This document shows, piece by piece, positions 21,345 to 29,920 of a DNA stretch of 64,000 bases. The stretch is taken from contig NZ_LDJH01000006.1 in the NCBI RefSeq assembly GCF_001431525.1, positions 248,001-312,000 on the forward strand. The letters are read 5' to 3'. The notes beneath the pieces were generated by a model, which did no database searches, was not told the origin of the DNA, and worked only from the letters and a program-made list of their open reading frames with translations. Both the position numbers and the translations under genes were made by a program. The stretch's first letter is position 1. Every line of letters starts with the position of its first letter. The DNA is from Stenotrophomonas koreensis (GTDB lineage Bacteria; Pseudomonadota; Gammaproteobacteria; Xanthomonadales; Xanthomonadaceae).

Positions 21345-22850
21345 ATGAGCAAGGAACTTTTGCTGGTCGTGGATGCGGTCGCCAATGAAAAAGGTGTGCC
21401 GCGTGAAGTGATTTTTGATGCCATCGAAGCTGCGCTGGCTTCGGCGGCCAAGAAGCGCTATCCCGACCAGGACGTGCTGGCGCGAGTGACCATCGACCAC
21501 AAGGATGGCAGCTATCAGACCTTCCGCCGCTGGGAAGTGGTGGCCGACGATGTCGTGATGGAGTCGCCGGATCGTCAGATCCGCCTGATGGACGCCATTG
21601 AGGAGTCCGAAGGCGCGCAGGTCGGCGACTACATCGAAGAGCCGATCGACAACCCCGATTTCGGCCGTATCGCCGCCCAGGCTGCCAAGCAGGTGATCGT
21701 GCAGCGGGTGCGCGAAGCCGAGCGCCAGCAGGTGGTGGATGCCTGGATCGACCGTGTTGGCGAGCTGATCACCGGTGTGGTCAAGCGTGTTGAACGCGGC
21801 AATGTGTATGTTGACCTGGGTGGCAATGCCGAGGGCTTCATTGCCAAGGACAAGGGCATCCCGCGCGACGTGCTGCGTGCCGGTGACCGCGTCCGCGGCT
21901 ACCTGGCCGAAGTGCGTTCCGAGCCGCGTGGCCCGCAGCTGTTCATCAGCCGTGCCGCACCGGAATTCATGATCGAGCTGTTCAAGCTGGAAGTGCCGGA
22001 AGTGGGCCAGGGGCTGGTCGAGATCAAGGCCTGTGCCCGTGATCCGGGTGACCGCGCCAAGATTGCCGTGCTCACCAATGACCCGCGTACCGATCCGATC
22101 GGTGCCTGCATCGGCATGCGTGGTTCGCGTGTGCAGGCGGTATCCAACGAGCTCAATGGCGAGCGCGTGGATATCGTGCTGTGGAACGAGAACCCGGCAA
22201 ACTTCGTCATCAACGCGATGGCGCCGGCCGAAGTGCAGTCGATCATCGTCGATGAAGACCGTCATTCGATGGACCTGGCGGTGGCCGAGGATCGTCTGGC
22301 CCAGGCAATCGGCAAGGGTGGGCAGAACGTGCGCCTGGCCAGCCGTCTGACTGGCTGGCAGCTCAACGTGATGACCTCCGAACAGGTCCAGGCCAAGAGC
22401 GAGGCCGAGCAGGCCACTGCCCGTCAGCTGTTCATGGACAAGCTGGAAGTGGACGAGGAAATTGCCGCCATCCTGGTGGGCGAGGGCTTCGGCACGGTGG
22501 AGGAAGTGGCCTATGTCCCGGTCGGCGAACTGCTGGCAGTGGACGGCTTTGATGAGGACATCGTTGAAGAGCTGCGTGCACGTGCACGTGATGCCCTGCT
22601 CAATGATGCCCTTGCGGTGGAAGAGGCTGATGACGCGCCGGCAGCGGACTTGCTGGCTGTCGAAGGCATGGATGAGGCGACTGCCTTTGCCCTTGCGGCA
22701 AACGGTATTCGCACCAGTGAGGACCTGTCGGACCTGGCGGCCGACGAGATCCTCGAATTTGGCATCGAGGGCATGGACCAGGAGCGCGCCGCGGCGCTGA
22801 TCCTGGCCGCTCGTGCCGAGGAGATCGCCCGCCTGGAGCGCGGCCAATGA
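21345..22850 (+). CDS. nusA: Transcription elongation/termination factor NusA
   Basis: Binds RNA polymerase and RNA to modulate pausing, termination and antitermination. The 501-residue protein has the N-terminal polymerase-binding domain (1-130), S1 domain (about 135-200, TGVVKRVERGNVYVDLG), two KH domains (about 205-345, including GACIGMRGSRVQ and IGKGGQNVRLA) and two C-terminal acidic repeats as in E. coli (about 365-495). ATG 21345 starts seven bases after rimP. It is followed by a 96-base gap with a GC-rich imperfect hairpin. Confidence 0.96.
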   Translation: MSKELLLVVDAVANEKGVPREVIFDAIEAALASAAKKRYPDQDVLARVTIDHKDGSYQTFRRWEVVADDVVMESPDRQIRLMDAIEESEGAQVGDYIEEPIDNPDFGRIAAQAAKQVIVQRVREAERQQVVDAWIDRVGELITGVVKRVERGNVYVDLGGNAEGFIAKDKGIPRDVLRAGDRVRGYLAEVRSEPRGPQLFISRAAPEFMIELFKLEVPEVGQGLVEIKACARDPGDRAKIAVLTNDPRTDPIGACIGMRGSRVQAVSNELNGERVDIVLWNENPANFVINAMAPAEVQSIIVDEDRHSMDLAVAEDRLAQAIGKGGQNVRLASRLTGWQLNVMTSEQVQAKSEAEQATARQLFMDKLEVDEEIAAILVGEGFGTVEEVAYVPVGELLAVDGFDEDIVEELRARARDALLNDALAVEEADDAPAADLLAVEGMDEATAFALAANGIRTSEDLSDLAADEILEFGIEGMDQERAAALILAARAEEIARLERGQ

Positions 22851-22893
22851 GCCAGCGATGACCCCGCCCCTGGTCCGCCCAGGGCGTAGAATT

Positions 22894-22924
22894 CGCGCCC
22901 CTCTCCGCTAGTGTGAGGGGGGCG
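22894..22924 (+). other. Imperfect GC-rich hairpin between nusA and infB
   Basis: GCGCCCCTC at 22894-22902 pairs with a downstream GAGGGGGGCGC that carries two extra G residues (bulge). No T-run follows. It could be a processing or pausing site inside the operon. Confidence 0.35.
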
Positions 22925-22946
22925 CAAGAACGATCATAGGATCTCA

Positions 22947-25628
22947 ATGTCGCAGCAAACTACCATCCGCAAGCTAGCCGAACTGGTCAATACGCCAGTG
23001 GACACCTTGCTTGAGCAGCTGGCCAACGCCGGCATGAAATTCAGTGGCCCTGACCAGGTGGTGACATCCGCCGAGAAGGTCAAGCTGCTGGGTTTCCTGC
23101 GCCGCAGCCATGGCAAGACCGAAGAAGCGCCCAGCGCTGATGCCGGTGCTGCCAAGAAGATTACCCTGGCGCGCCGCAAGGTCCAGGAAGTCACCGTGGA
23201 CAGCAACAAGGGCGGCCGTGGCAAGACCACCGTCAATGTGGAAGTCCGCCAGAAGCGCAGCATCCCCAGGAGCCCGGGGGGCAGCGCCAAGATGACCCCG
23301 GCCGAAGAGCGCGCCGACATCCTGCGCAAGCTGGAAGAATCGCGTCAGCGTAATCTGGAAGAGCAGCGCATGCTGGCCGAGAAGGACCGCATGCGTGACG
23401 AGGCGCGTGAGCGCGAGCGTGCTGAAGCCGAAGCGGCCAGGCAGCGGGTGGAAGACGAAAAGCGTGCTGCCCAGGCGGCTGCCGAAGAGGCTGCGCGTGC
23501 GCCGGCCCCTGTGTCGGCGCCGGCACCTGCTCTGGCGGCCAGTCGCGAGGCCTCGCCGCCGGCACGTGCCGCACGTCCGTCGGCACCTGCTCCGGCAGCT
23601 GCCCCGGCCCGCAAGCCTGCCGGCGGTGCTGCCGGTGCCGATGACCGCAACCGTTCCGGGCGCGGTGGTCGTGACGATGCCGGCAGTCGCTTTGGCGGCC
23701 AGCTGCATCTGTCGGCCGCTGACCGCAACCGTCGCGGCCCCTCCAGCAATGCGCCGGGCCGTGGTCGCCCGGGTGCCAAGGGCCCGGCCGGACGTCGTGG
23801 TTTTGACAACCGCAGCAGCAACAACAGCAATAGTGGTCCGCACGGCTTCGAGCGCCCGACCGCGCCGGTGGTGCGTGAGGTTGCCATTGGTGAAACCATC
23901 ACCGTGGCCGACCTGGCACAGAAGCTGGCCCTGAAGGGCGGCGAAGTGGTCAAGGCGCTGTTCAAGATGGGCGTGATGGCGACCATCAACCAGTCCATCG
24001 ACCATGACACCGCTGCGCTGGTTACCGAAGAGCTGGGCCACAAGGCGGTACGTGCTTCCAGTGACGATGCCGAAGACGCATTGCTGGCGCTGGTGGATAC
24101 CGACCAGGGCGAAGCCACGCCGCGTCCGCCGGTGGTGACCATCATGGGCCACGTCGACCATGGCAAGACCTCGCTGCTGGATTACATCCGCCGCACCAAG
24201 ATCGCCACCGGCGAAGCCGGCGGCATTACCCAGCACATCGGCGCCTACCATGTGCAGACGCCGAAGGGCGTGATCAGCTTCCTCGATACCCCGGGCCACG
24301 CCGCGTTTACCTCGATGCGTGCCCGTGGTGCCAAGCTCACCGACGTGGTCGTGATCGTGGTAGCCGCCGATGACGGTGTGATGCCGCAGACCAAGGAGGC
24401 GATCCAGCACGCCCGTGCGGCCAACGCGCCGATCGTGGTGGCCATCAACAAGATCGACAAGTCTTCGGCTGACCCGATGCGGGTCAAGAGCGAGCTGCTC
24501 ACCGAGCAGGTCGTGGCCGAGGAGTTCGGTGGCGACGTACAGATGATCGAGATCTCGGCCAAGACCGGCCAGGGTATCGATGACCTGCTCGATGCGATCA
24601 GCCTGCAGGCCGAAGTGCTGGAATTGAAGGCCGTGACCGAAGGCCGTGCCTCGGGTGTGGTCATCGAGTCCTCGCTGGACAAGGGCCGTGGTCCGGTGGC
24701 TACCGTGCTGGTCCAGGCCGGTACCCTGAAGAAGGGTGACTACCTGGTCTGTGGCGTGCAGTACGGCCGTGTGCGTGCCCTGTTCGATGAAACTGGTGCA
24801 CAGCCCGATGAGGCTGGCCCGTCGATTCCGGTCCAGGTGCTGGGTCTGTCCGGCGTGCCCGATGCCGGCGATGACTTCGTCGTGGTCGAGGACGAGCGCC
24901 TGGCCAAGGAAGTGGCGCAGCAGCGTGAGATCAAGCGCCGTGAGTCGCGTCTGGTGGCTTCGGCCGGCAGCCGCATGGAAGACATCATGGCGCAGCTGGG
25001 CAAGGGTGAAGGCCAGCAGGTGTTGAACCTGGTGATCAAGGCCGACGTGCAGGGTTCGGTGCAGGCACTGAGCCAGGCGCTGGTGGCCCTGTCCAATGAG
25101 GAAATCCGCATCGACGTGATCCGCTCCGGCGTCGGTGGCATTACCGAGTCGGACGCCAATTCGGCCGTTGCTGCCAAGGCGACGGTGATCGGCTTCAATG
25201 TGCGTGCCGATGCGGCTGCGCGCAAGATCATCGAATCCAACGGTGTTGACCTGCGCTACTTCTCGATCATCTATGACGTGATCGACCAGGTGAAGCAGGT
25301 GGCCTCCGGTCTGCTGGGTGTGGAGATCCGCGAGGAAATCATCGGTATCGCCCAGGTCCGCGACGTGTTCCGTTCCTCCAAGTTCGGCGCGGTTGCCGGC
25401 TGCATGGTCATCGAGGGCGTGGTCAAGCGTTCCAAGCCGATCCGCGTGCTGCGTGATTCGGTGGTGGTGTTCGAGGGTGAGCTGGAATCGCTGCGTCGCT
25501 TCAAGGAGAACGTCGATGAAGTCCGCAACGGCACCGAATGCGGTATCGGCGTGAAGGCTTACAACGACGTCAAGCCGGGTGATCAGATCGAGTGCTTCGA
25601 GCGTATCGAAGTCGCCCGCAAGCTGTAA
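22947..25628 (+). CDS. infB: Translation initiation factor IF-2
   Basis: GTPase that brings fMet-tRNA to the 30S subunit and promotes subunit joining. The 893-residue protein begins with an IF2_N domain (1-55), a long charged R/E/A-rich linker (about 110-310), a second IF2_N domain (about 315-365), then the GTPase: G1 GHVDHGKT, G2 GGITQHIG, G3 DTPGH, G4 NKID and G5 SAKTGQG. The C-terminal domains end [16 protein letters not shown] 22947 has no strong ribosome binding site. In E. coli, internal starts give shorter forms; I cannot judge that here. Confidence 0.97.
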   Translation: MSQQTTIRKLAELVNTPVDTLLEQLANAGMKFSGPDQVVTSAEKVKLLGFLRRSHGKTEEAPSADAGAAKKITLARRKVQEVTVDSNKGGRGKTTVNVEVRQKRSIPRSPGGSAKMTPAEERADILRKLEESRQRNLEEQRMLAEKDRMRDEARERERAEAEAARQRVEDEKRAAQAAAEEAARAPAPVSAPAPALAASREASPPARAARPSAPAPAAAPARKPAGGAAGADDRNRSGRGGRDDAGSRFGGQLHLSAADRNRRGPSSNAPGRGRPGAKGPAGRRGFDNRSSNNSNSGPHGFERPTAPVVREVAIGETITVADLAQKLALKGGEVVKALFKMGVMATINQSIDHDTAALVTEELGHKAVRASSDDAEDALLALVDTDQGEATPRPPVVTIMGHVDHGKTSLLDYIRRTKIATGEAGGITQHIGAYHVQTPKGVISFLDTPGHAAFTSMRARGAKLTDVVVIVVAADDGVMPQTKEAIQHARAANAPIVVAINKIDKSSADPMRVKSELLTEQVVAEEFGGDVQMIEISAKTGQGIDDLLDAISLQAEVLELKAVTEGRASGVVIESSLDKGRGPVATVLVQAGTLKKGDYLVCGVQYGRVRALFDETGAQPDEAGPSIPVQVLGLSGVPDAGDDFVVVEDERLAKEVAQQREIKRRESRLVASAGSRMEDIMAQLGKGEGQQVLNLVIKADVQGSVQALSQALVALSNEEIRIDVIRSGVGGITESDANSAVAAKATVIGFNVRADAAARKIIESNGVDLRYFSIIYDVIDQVKQVASGLLGVEIREEIIGIAQVRDVFRSSKFGAVAGCMVIEGVVKRSKPIRVLRDSVVVFEGELESLRRFKENVDEVRNGTECGIGVKAYNDVKPGDQIECFERIEVARKL

Positions 25629-25637
25629 CGTATGCGC

Positions 25638-25660
25638 CAGGCCCGGGATACCCGGGCCTG
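25638..25660 (+). other. Perfect 10-bp hairpin between infB and rbfA
   Basis: CAGGCCCGGG (25638-25647) and CCCGGGCCTG (25651-25660) are exact inverted repeats with a 3-base loop, starting ten bases after the infB stop. No T-run follows, so it is more likely an mRNA stability or processing element than a terminator. Confidence 0.65.
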
Positions 25661-25682
25661 GACAGGATTGACGGAGGCATCT

Positions 25683-26087
25683 ATGCCGAAAAGTTTTCAC
25701 CGTACCGACCGCGTGGCTGCCCAGCTGCGCCGTGAACTGGGTACCCTCGTGCACGACGCCGTACGCGAAACCGGCTTGCCGTCGGTCAGCGTCTCGGATG
25801 TGGAAATCAGCCGTGACCTGGCCCATGCCAAGGTGTTTGTCACCGCGCTGATGCCCGAACGTTCGGAAGAGGCGGTCAAGGGGTTGCGTGCGATGGCGCG
25901 CGAAATCCGCATGGAGCTGGCCCGGGCCATGAAGCTGCGGCATGTGCCGGAGCTGCATTTCCATTACGACCAGTCGCTGGATCACGGCGAGCGTATCTAC
26001 AACCTGTTGCGTGACCTGCCTGAGTTGCAGGGTGATCAGCCGGCTGCCGATGACGGCGCTGAAGACGAAGAAAATCCGTCGCGCTGA
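25683..26087 (+). CDS. rbfA: Ribosome-binding factor A
   Basis: Cold-shock-linked factor for late 30S subunit maturation, acting on 16S rRNA helix 1. The 134-residue protein has a single KH-like domain: [19 protein letters not shown] at the N-terminus, [20 protein letters not shown] in the middle and the conserved [20 protein letters not shown] near residue 95. The acidic tail [13 protein letters not shown]-like end is short. ATG 25683 is preceded by GGAGG at 25673, better than an upstream in-frame ATG at 25632 that falls before the infB-rbfA hairpin. Confidence 0.95.
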   Translation: MPKSFHRTDRVAAQLRRELGTLVHDAVRETGLPSVSVSDVEISRDLAHAKVFVTALMPERSEEAVKGLRAMAREIRMELARAMKLRHVPELHFHYDQSLDHGERIYNLLRDLPELQGDQPAADDGAEDEENPSR

Positions 26088-26121
26088 TCTGCGAGCTGGC
26101 CGCAAGGGCCTGTCATCGACC

Positions 26122-26153
26122 ACGGGCGGCTGTCAGGCCGTCCGTATTTTTTT
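26122..26153 (+). terminator. Strong intrinsic terminator just before truB
   Basis: ACGGGCGGC (26122-26130) pairs with GCCGTCCGT (26137-26145) with one G-U pair and a 6-base loop, followed by ATTTTTTT. It ends 12 bases before the truB start codon, inside what is usually one operon. Confidence 0.75.
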
Positions 26154-26164
26154 GTGTATCAGCC

Positions 26165-27076
26165 ATGCGTGAAAAGATTACCTTCCGCCGTCTGGACGGC
26201 ATCCTGCTGCTGGACAAGCCACAGGGATTGAGTTCCAACAACGCGCTGCAGGTGGCCCGGCGCCTGTTGCGTGCCGAAAAGGGCGGCCACACCGGTGCGC
26301 TGGATCCGCTGGCCACCGGCCTGTTGCCACTGTGCTTTGGCGAAGCCACCAAGATCGCCGGCCTGTTGCTGGGCTCGGCCAAGGCCTACGAGGCGGAAGT
26401 TGCCCTGGGCAGCACCACCGATACCGACGATGCCGATGGCCAGGTGCTGCGTACCCGCCCGGTGCCGGCGCTGGAGCGGTCACAGGTCGAACAGGCATTG
26501 CGCGGTTTCATCGGCTTGATCGAGCAGCGGGCGCCGATCTACTCGGCACTCAAGCAGGGCGGCGAGCCGCTGTATGTCAAGGCACGTCGTGGCGATGACA
26601 TCCAGGCGCCGGTACGCCAGGTGCAGGTGGAGGCGATCGAGCTGCTGTCGCTGGACGGTGATCGCCTGCGCCTGCGCATTGTCTGCGGCTCGGGCACCTA
26701 CATCCGTTCGATCGCGCGGGATTTGGGCGAGGTACTCGGCTGCGGCGCGCACATCACCGCGCTGCGCCGGCTCTGGGTTACGCCATTTGATGCCCCGAAG
26801 ATGTACAGCCTGGAACAACTGCGCGAGATCCTGGCGCAGGGCGGCGAGGCGGCGCTGGAGGCATGCCTGCTGCCGGTGGGGCAGGGGCTGGCCCATTTTG
26901 CACGGATCGACCTGGATGACAGCCAGGCCCAGCGTTTCAACCTGGGCCAGCGCCTGCGCAACCCGGATTGGGCCGCGGGGTTGAATGCCGTGTTTGACCC
27001 GTCCGGGCGTGCAATCGGTCTGGGGCAGGTCGATGCCGAAGGGCTGCTGGCATCGCAGCGTCGCTTCAATGGCTGA
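26165..27076 (+). CDS. truB: tRNA pseudouridine(55) synthase
   Basis: Makes pseudouridine 55 in the T loop of tRNAs and also acts as a tRNA chaperone. The 303-residue protein shows the family start [14 protein letters not shown], the catalytic aspartate D47 in [17 protein letters not shown], and the KxxxGxxLY-type and [12 protein letters not shown] motifs, followed by a C-terminal PUA-like domain (about 235-303). ATG 26165 lies 12 bases after a strong intrinsic terminator, and no good ribosome binding site precedes it, so expression probably depends on read-through. Confidence 0.95.
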   Translation: MREKITFRRLDGILLLDKPQGLSSNNALQVARRLLRAEKGGHTGALDPLATGLLPLCFGEATKIAGLLLGSAKAYEAEVALGSTTDTDDADGQVLRTRPVPALERSQVEQALRGFIGLIEQRAPIYSALKQGGEPLYVKARRGDDIQAPVRQVQVEAIELLSLDGDRLRLRIVCGSGTYIRSIARDLGEVLGCGAHITALRRLWVTPFDAPKMYSLEQLREILAQGGEAALEACLLPVGQGLAHFARIDLDDSQAQRFNLGQRLRNPDWAAGLNAVFDPSGRAIGLGQVDAEGLLASQRRFNG

Positions 27077-27104
27077 ATGACTTCGCTGCAGTGCATCAGC
27101 TGCC

Positions 27105-27133
27105 TTGTCGCTGACTCCGGCTGCCAGTACAAT
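27105..27133 (+). promoter_or_regulatory. Promoter for rpsO
   Basis: -35 TTGTCG (27105-27110), 17-base spacer, -10 TACAAT (27128-27133). It is close to the sigma-70 consensus and starts the rpsO leader at about 27140. Confidence 0.7.
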
Positions 27134-27140
27134 TTGGCGG

Positions 27141-27211
27141 CCTTGTTGGCTCCATGCCGACCGGGTCAATCCCATCCAAACCGGCGGGCATGTGTGGTTG
27201 CGTCAACAAGG
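27141..27211 (+). promoter_or_regulatory. Nested-helix leader of rpsO, candidate S15 autoregulatory site
   Basis: The 5' leader folds by exact complementarity: CCTTGTTG (27141-27148) with CAACAAGG (27204-27211); inside it CATGCC (27153-27158) with GGCATG (27187-27192); inside that CCGG (27161-27164) with CCGG (27181-27184). In several bacteria ribosomal protein S15 represses its own mRNA by binding a structured leader, and unrelated RNA shapes do this in different lineages. That this element does so is inference. Confidence 0.5.
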
Positions 27212-27248
27212 ACGCTTCTGCCGGCCTCGCATCTTTAGAGAAGCAATC

Positions 27249-27509
27249 ATGTCGATCGACACCCAGAAGGTCATTGAAGAAAACAAGCGCAGCGCTGCCG
27301 ACACCGGTTCGCCGGAAGTGCAGGTTGCCTTGTTGACTGCTCGCATCGAGCAGCTGACCGAACACTTCAAGGTCCACAAGAAGGATCACCACAGCCGTCG
27401 TGGCCTGCTGCAGCTGGTCAACCGTCGCCGCAGCCTGCTGGACTACCTGAAGTCCAAGGAAATCGGTCGCTACAAGGCTCTGATCGAAAAGCTCGGCCTG
27501 CGCCGTTAA
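27249..27509 (+). CDS. rpsO: 30S ribosomal protein S15
   Basis: Primary 16S rRNA-binding protein of the 30S platform. The 86-residue protein has the four-helix family sequence, with [21 protein letters not shown], the rRNA-contacting [12 protein letters not shown] loop and [16 protein letters not shown] 27249 gives the expected [11 protein letters not shown] start. It has its own promoter and a structured leader and is followed by a strong terminator, so it forms its own unit between truB and pnp. Confidence 0.98.
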   Translation: MSIDTQKVIEENKRSAADTGSPEVQVALLTARIEQLTEHFKVHKKDHHSRRGLLQLVNRRRSLLDYLKSKEIGRYKALIEKLGLRR

Positions 27510-27519
27510 TCAGTTTCCC

Positions 27520-27553
27520 ACCGCGGCGCAGCGATGCGCCGCGGTTTGTTTTT
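27520..27553 (+). terminator. Rho-independent terminator after rpsO
   Basis: Perfect 11-bp stem ACCGCGGCGCA/TGCGCCGCGGT (27520-27545) with a GCGA loop, followed by TTGTTTTT. Confidence 0.85.
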
Positions 27554-27657
27554 GGCTGTAGCTGTTCTGTACAAGTGCCGGATCCTCCCGGCAAACCGTT
27601 GGTGGCATGGGTTGCCAGCGGCCCAACTGAAGAAAGCATTCCGAAAGGACACCCCTC

Positions 27658-29769
27658 GTGGCAAAAATCACCAAAACCTTCCAGTACGGCAAGCACACCG
27701 TCACGCTTGAAACCGGCGAAGTCGCCCGTCAGGCCAGCGGTTCGGTCATCGTCAAGATGGACGACACGGTGCTGCTGGTCACTGCCGTCGCCGCCAAGAG
27801 CGCGCGCGAAGGCCAGGACTTCTTCCCGCTGACCGTGGACTACCAGGAAAAGTTCTACGCCGGTGGCCGTATCCCGGGTGGCTTCTTCAAGCGTGAAGGC
27901 CGTGCAACGGAAAAGGAGACCCTGATCTCCCGCCTGATCGACCGTCCGATCCGTCCGCTGTTCCCGGAAGGCTACAAGAACGAAGTCCAGATCATTGCCA
28001 CGGTGATGTCGATGAACCCGGACGTGGACGGGGACATCCCGGCCCTGATCGGCGCCTCGGCGGCCCTGTCGCTGGCCGGCACCCCGTTCAAGGGTCCGAT
28101 CGGCGCCGCCAAGGTCGGTTACAAGGATGGCCAGTACATCCTCAACCCGACCGTTACCGAATTGAAGGACTCCCAGCTTGAGCTGGTGGTCGCCGGTACC
28201 GCCAATGCGGTGCTGATGGTGGAATCCGAAGCGGCCCTGCTGAGCGAGGAAGTGATGCTCGGCGCAGTGACCTTCGGCCATCGCGAAATGCAGAAGGTCA
28301 TCAACGCGATCAACGAGTTGACCGTTGAAGCCGGCACCAAGCCGAGCAGCTGGGAAGCGCCGGCCAAGAACACCGCGCTGATCAGCGCGCTGCAGGAAGC
28401 GGTCGGCGGCAAGCTGGCCGAAGCCTTCCAGATCCGTGACAAGCTGCAGCGCCGTGACGCCATTGCCGCCATCAAGAAGGACGTGATGGAAGCGCTGGCC
28501 GGCCGCGCCGAAAGCGAGGGTTGGAGCAGCGCCGAGCTGTCCAACGAGTTTGGCGAGCTGGAATATTCGACCATGCGTAACGCCGTGCTGGACACCAAGG
28601 TCCGCATCGACGGCCGTGCGCTGGATACCGTGCGCCCGATCACCGTCAAGGCCGGCGTGCTGCCGCGTACCCACGGCTCGGCGCTGTTCACCCGTGGTGA
28701 GACCCAGGCCATCGTGGTCACCACCCTGGGCACCGCCCGTGACGGCCAGGTCATCGACGCCGTTTCCGGTGAGTACAAGGAAAACTTCCTGTTTCACTAC
28801 AACTTCCCTCCGTACTCGGTGGGTGAGTGCGGCCGTTTCGGTGCGCCGAAGCGTCGCGAGATCGGCCACGGCCGTCTGGCCAAGCGCGGCGTGCTGGCGG
28901 TGATGCCGACCATCGAGGAATTCCCGTACACCATTCGTGTGGTGTCGGAAATCACCGAATCCAACGGCTCCTCGTCGATGGCCTCGGTCTGTGGTTCCTC
29001 GCTGGCCCTGATGGACGCCGGCGTGCCGGTGAAGGCGCCGGTGGCCGGTATCGCCATGGGCCTGGTCAAGGAAGGCGACAAGTTCGTCGTGCTGTCCGAC
29101 ATCCTGGGTGACGAAGACCACCTGGGCGACATGGACTTCAAGGTGGCTGGCACCTCCGAAGGTATCTCTGCACTGCAGATGGATATCAAGATCGAAGGCA
29201 TCACCGAAGAGATCATGAAGCAGGCGTTGGAGCAGGCCAAGGGCGGCCGTCTGCACATCCTGGGCGAAATGGCCAGTGCGCTGACCGCGCCGCGCGAGGA
29301 GCTCTCCGATTACGCCCCGCGCCTGCTGACCATCAAGATCCACCCGGACAAGATCCGCGAAGTGATCGGCAAGGGCGGCTCGGTGATCCAGGCCATTACC
29401 AAGGAAACCGGCACCCAGATCGACATCCAGGACGACGGCACCATCACCATTGCTTCGGTGAACAATGCCGCGGCCCAGGAAGCCAAGCGTCGCATCGAGC
29501 AGATCACCTCGGACGTCGAGCCGGGTCGTATCTACGAAGGCAAGATCGCCAAGATCATGGACTTCGGTGCGTTCGTCACCATCCTGCCGGGCAAGGACGG
29601 TCTGGTCCACGTCTCGCAGATTTCCTCCGATCGCGTCGAGAAGGTCTCCGACGTGCTCAAGGAAGGCGATGTGGTCAAGGTCAAGGTGCTGGAAGTGGAC
29701 AAGCAGGGCCGTATCCGCCTGTCGATGAAGGCCGTGACCGAAGGTGAGGACGTGGCGGCCGCCGAATAA
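27658..29769 (+). CDS. pnp: Polyribonucleotide nucleotidyltransferase (PNPase)
   Basis: Phosphorolytic 3'-5' exoribonuclease and RNA degradosome component. The 703-residue protein has two RNase PH cores (about 10-215 and 320-550) joined by a helical domain, then a KH domain (about 555-615, [11 protein letters not shown]) and an S1 domain (about 620-695, [18 protein letters not shown]). The second core retains the phosphate-binding and catalytic region ([13 protein letters not shown], then [18 protein letters not shown]). The GTG at 27658 follows GAAAGGA and gives [11 protein letters not shown]. In E. coli the pnp leader is cut by RNase III and autoregulated; I saw no clear counterpart. Confidence 0.97.
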   Translation: MAKITKTFQYGKHTVTLETGEVARQASGSVIVKMDDTVLLVTAVAAKSAREGQDFFPLTVDYQEKFYAGGRIPGGFFKREGRATEKETLISRLIDRPIRPLFPEGYKNEVQIIATVMSMNPDVDGDIPALIGASAALSLAGTPFKGPIGAAKVGYKDGQYILNPTVTELKDSQLELVVAGTANAVLMVESEAALLSEEVMLGAVTFGHREMQKVINAINELTVEAGTKPSSWEAPAKNTALISALQEAVGGKLAEAFQIRDKLQRRDAIAAIKKDVMEALAGRAESEGWSSAELSNEFGELEYSTMRNAVLDTKVRIDGRALDTVRPITVKAGVLPRTHGSALFTRGETQAIVVTTLGTARDGQVIDAVSGEYKENFLFHYNFPPYSVGECGRFGAPKRREIGHGRLAKRGVLAVMPTIEEFPYTIRVVSEITESNGSSSMASVCGSSLALMDAGVPVKAPVAGIAMGLVKEGDKFVVLSDILGDEDHLGDMDFKVAGTSEGISALQMDIKIEGITEEIMKQALEQAKGGRLHILGEMASALTAPREELSDYAPRLLTIKIHPDKIREVIGKGGSVIQAITKETGTQIDIQDDGTITIASVNNAAAQEAKRRIEQITSDVEPGRIYEGKIAKIMDFGAFVTILPGKDGLVHVSQISSDRVEKVSDVLKEGDVVKVKVLEVDKQGRIRLSMKAVTEGEDVAAAE

Positions 29770-29791
29770 GGCGCTGTCCGTTCATGACCTG

Positions 29792-29821
29792 AAAAAGCGG
29801 GCCGCAAGGCCCGCTTTTTTG
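29792..29821 (+). terminator. Rho-independent terminator after pnp
   Basis: Stem AAAAAGCGGGCC/GGCCCGCTTTTT (29792-29819) with a GCAA tetraloop and an extended T-run. The A/T-rich stem ends could allow function in both directions. Confidence 0.9.
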
Positions 29822-29920
29822 TTGCCTGCGGCATAACCCCAACCACAGCGGCGGGATAACCTGCTGGCAGCGCTGGCGCGGCAGCTGCAGGCTGGATTGG
29901 TTTGAAACGGAGCTGCACGG

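Noticed and set aside
22974-26123. 1049-codon open frame antisense to infB and rbfA
   Set aside because: Long antisense frames arise from strong codon bias in high-GC genes. The translation is rich in H, G, R, D without family features, and the sense strand encodes clear IF-2.
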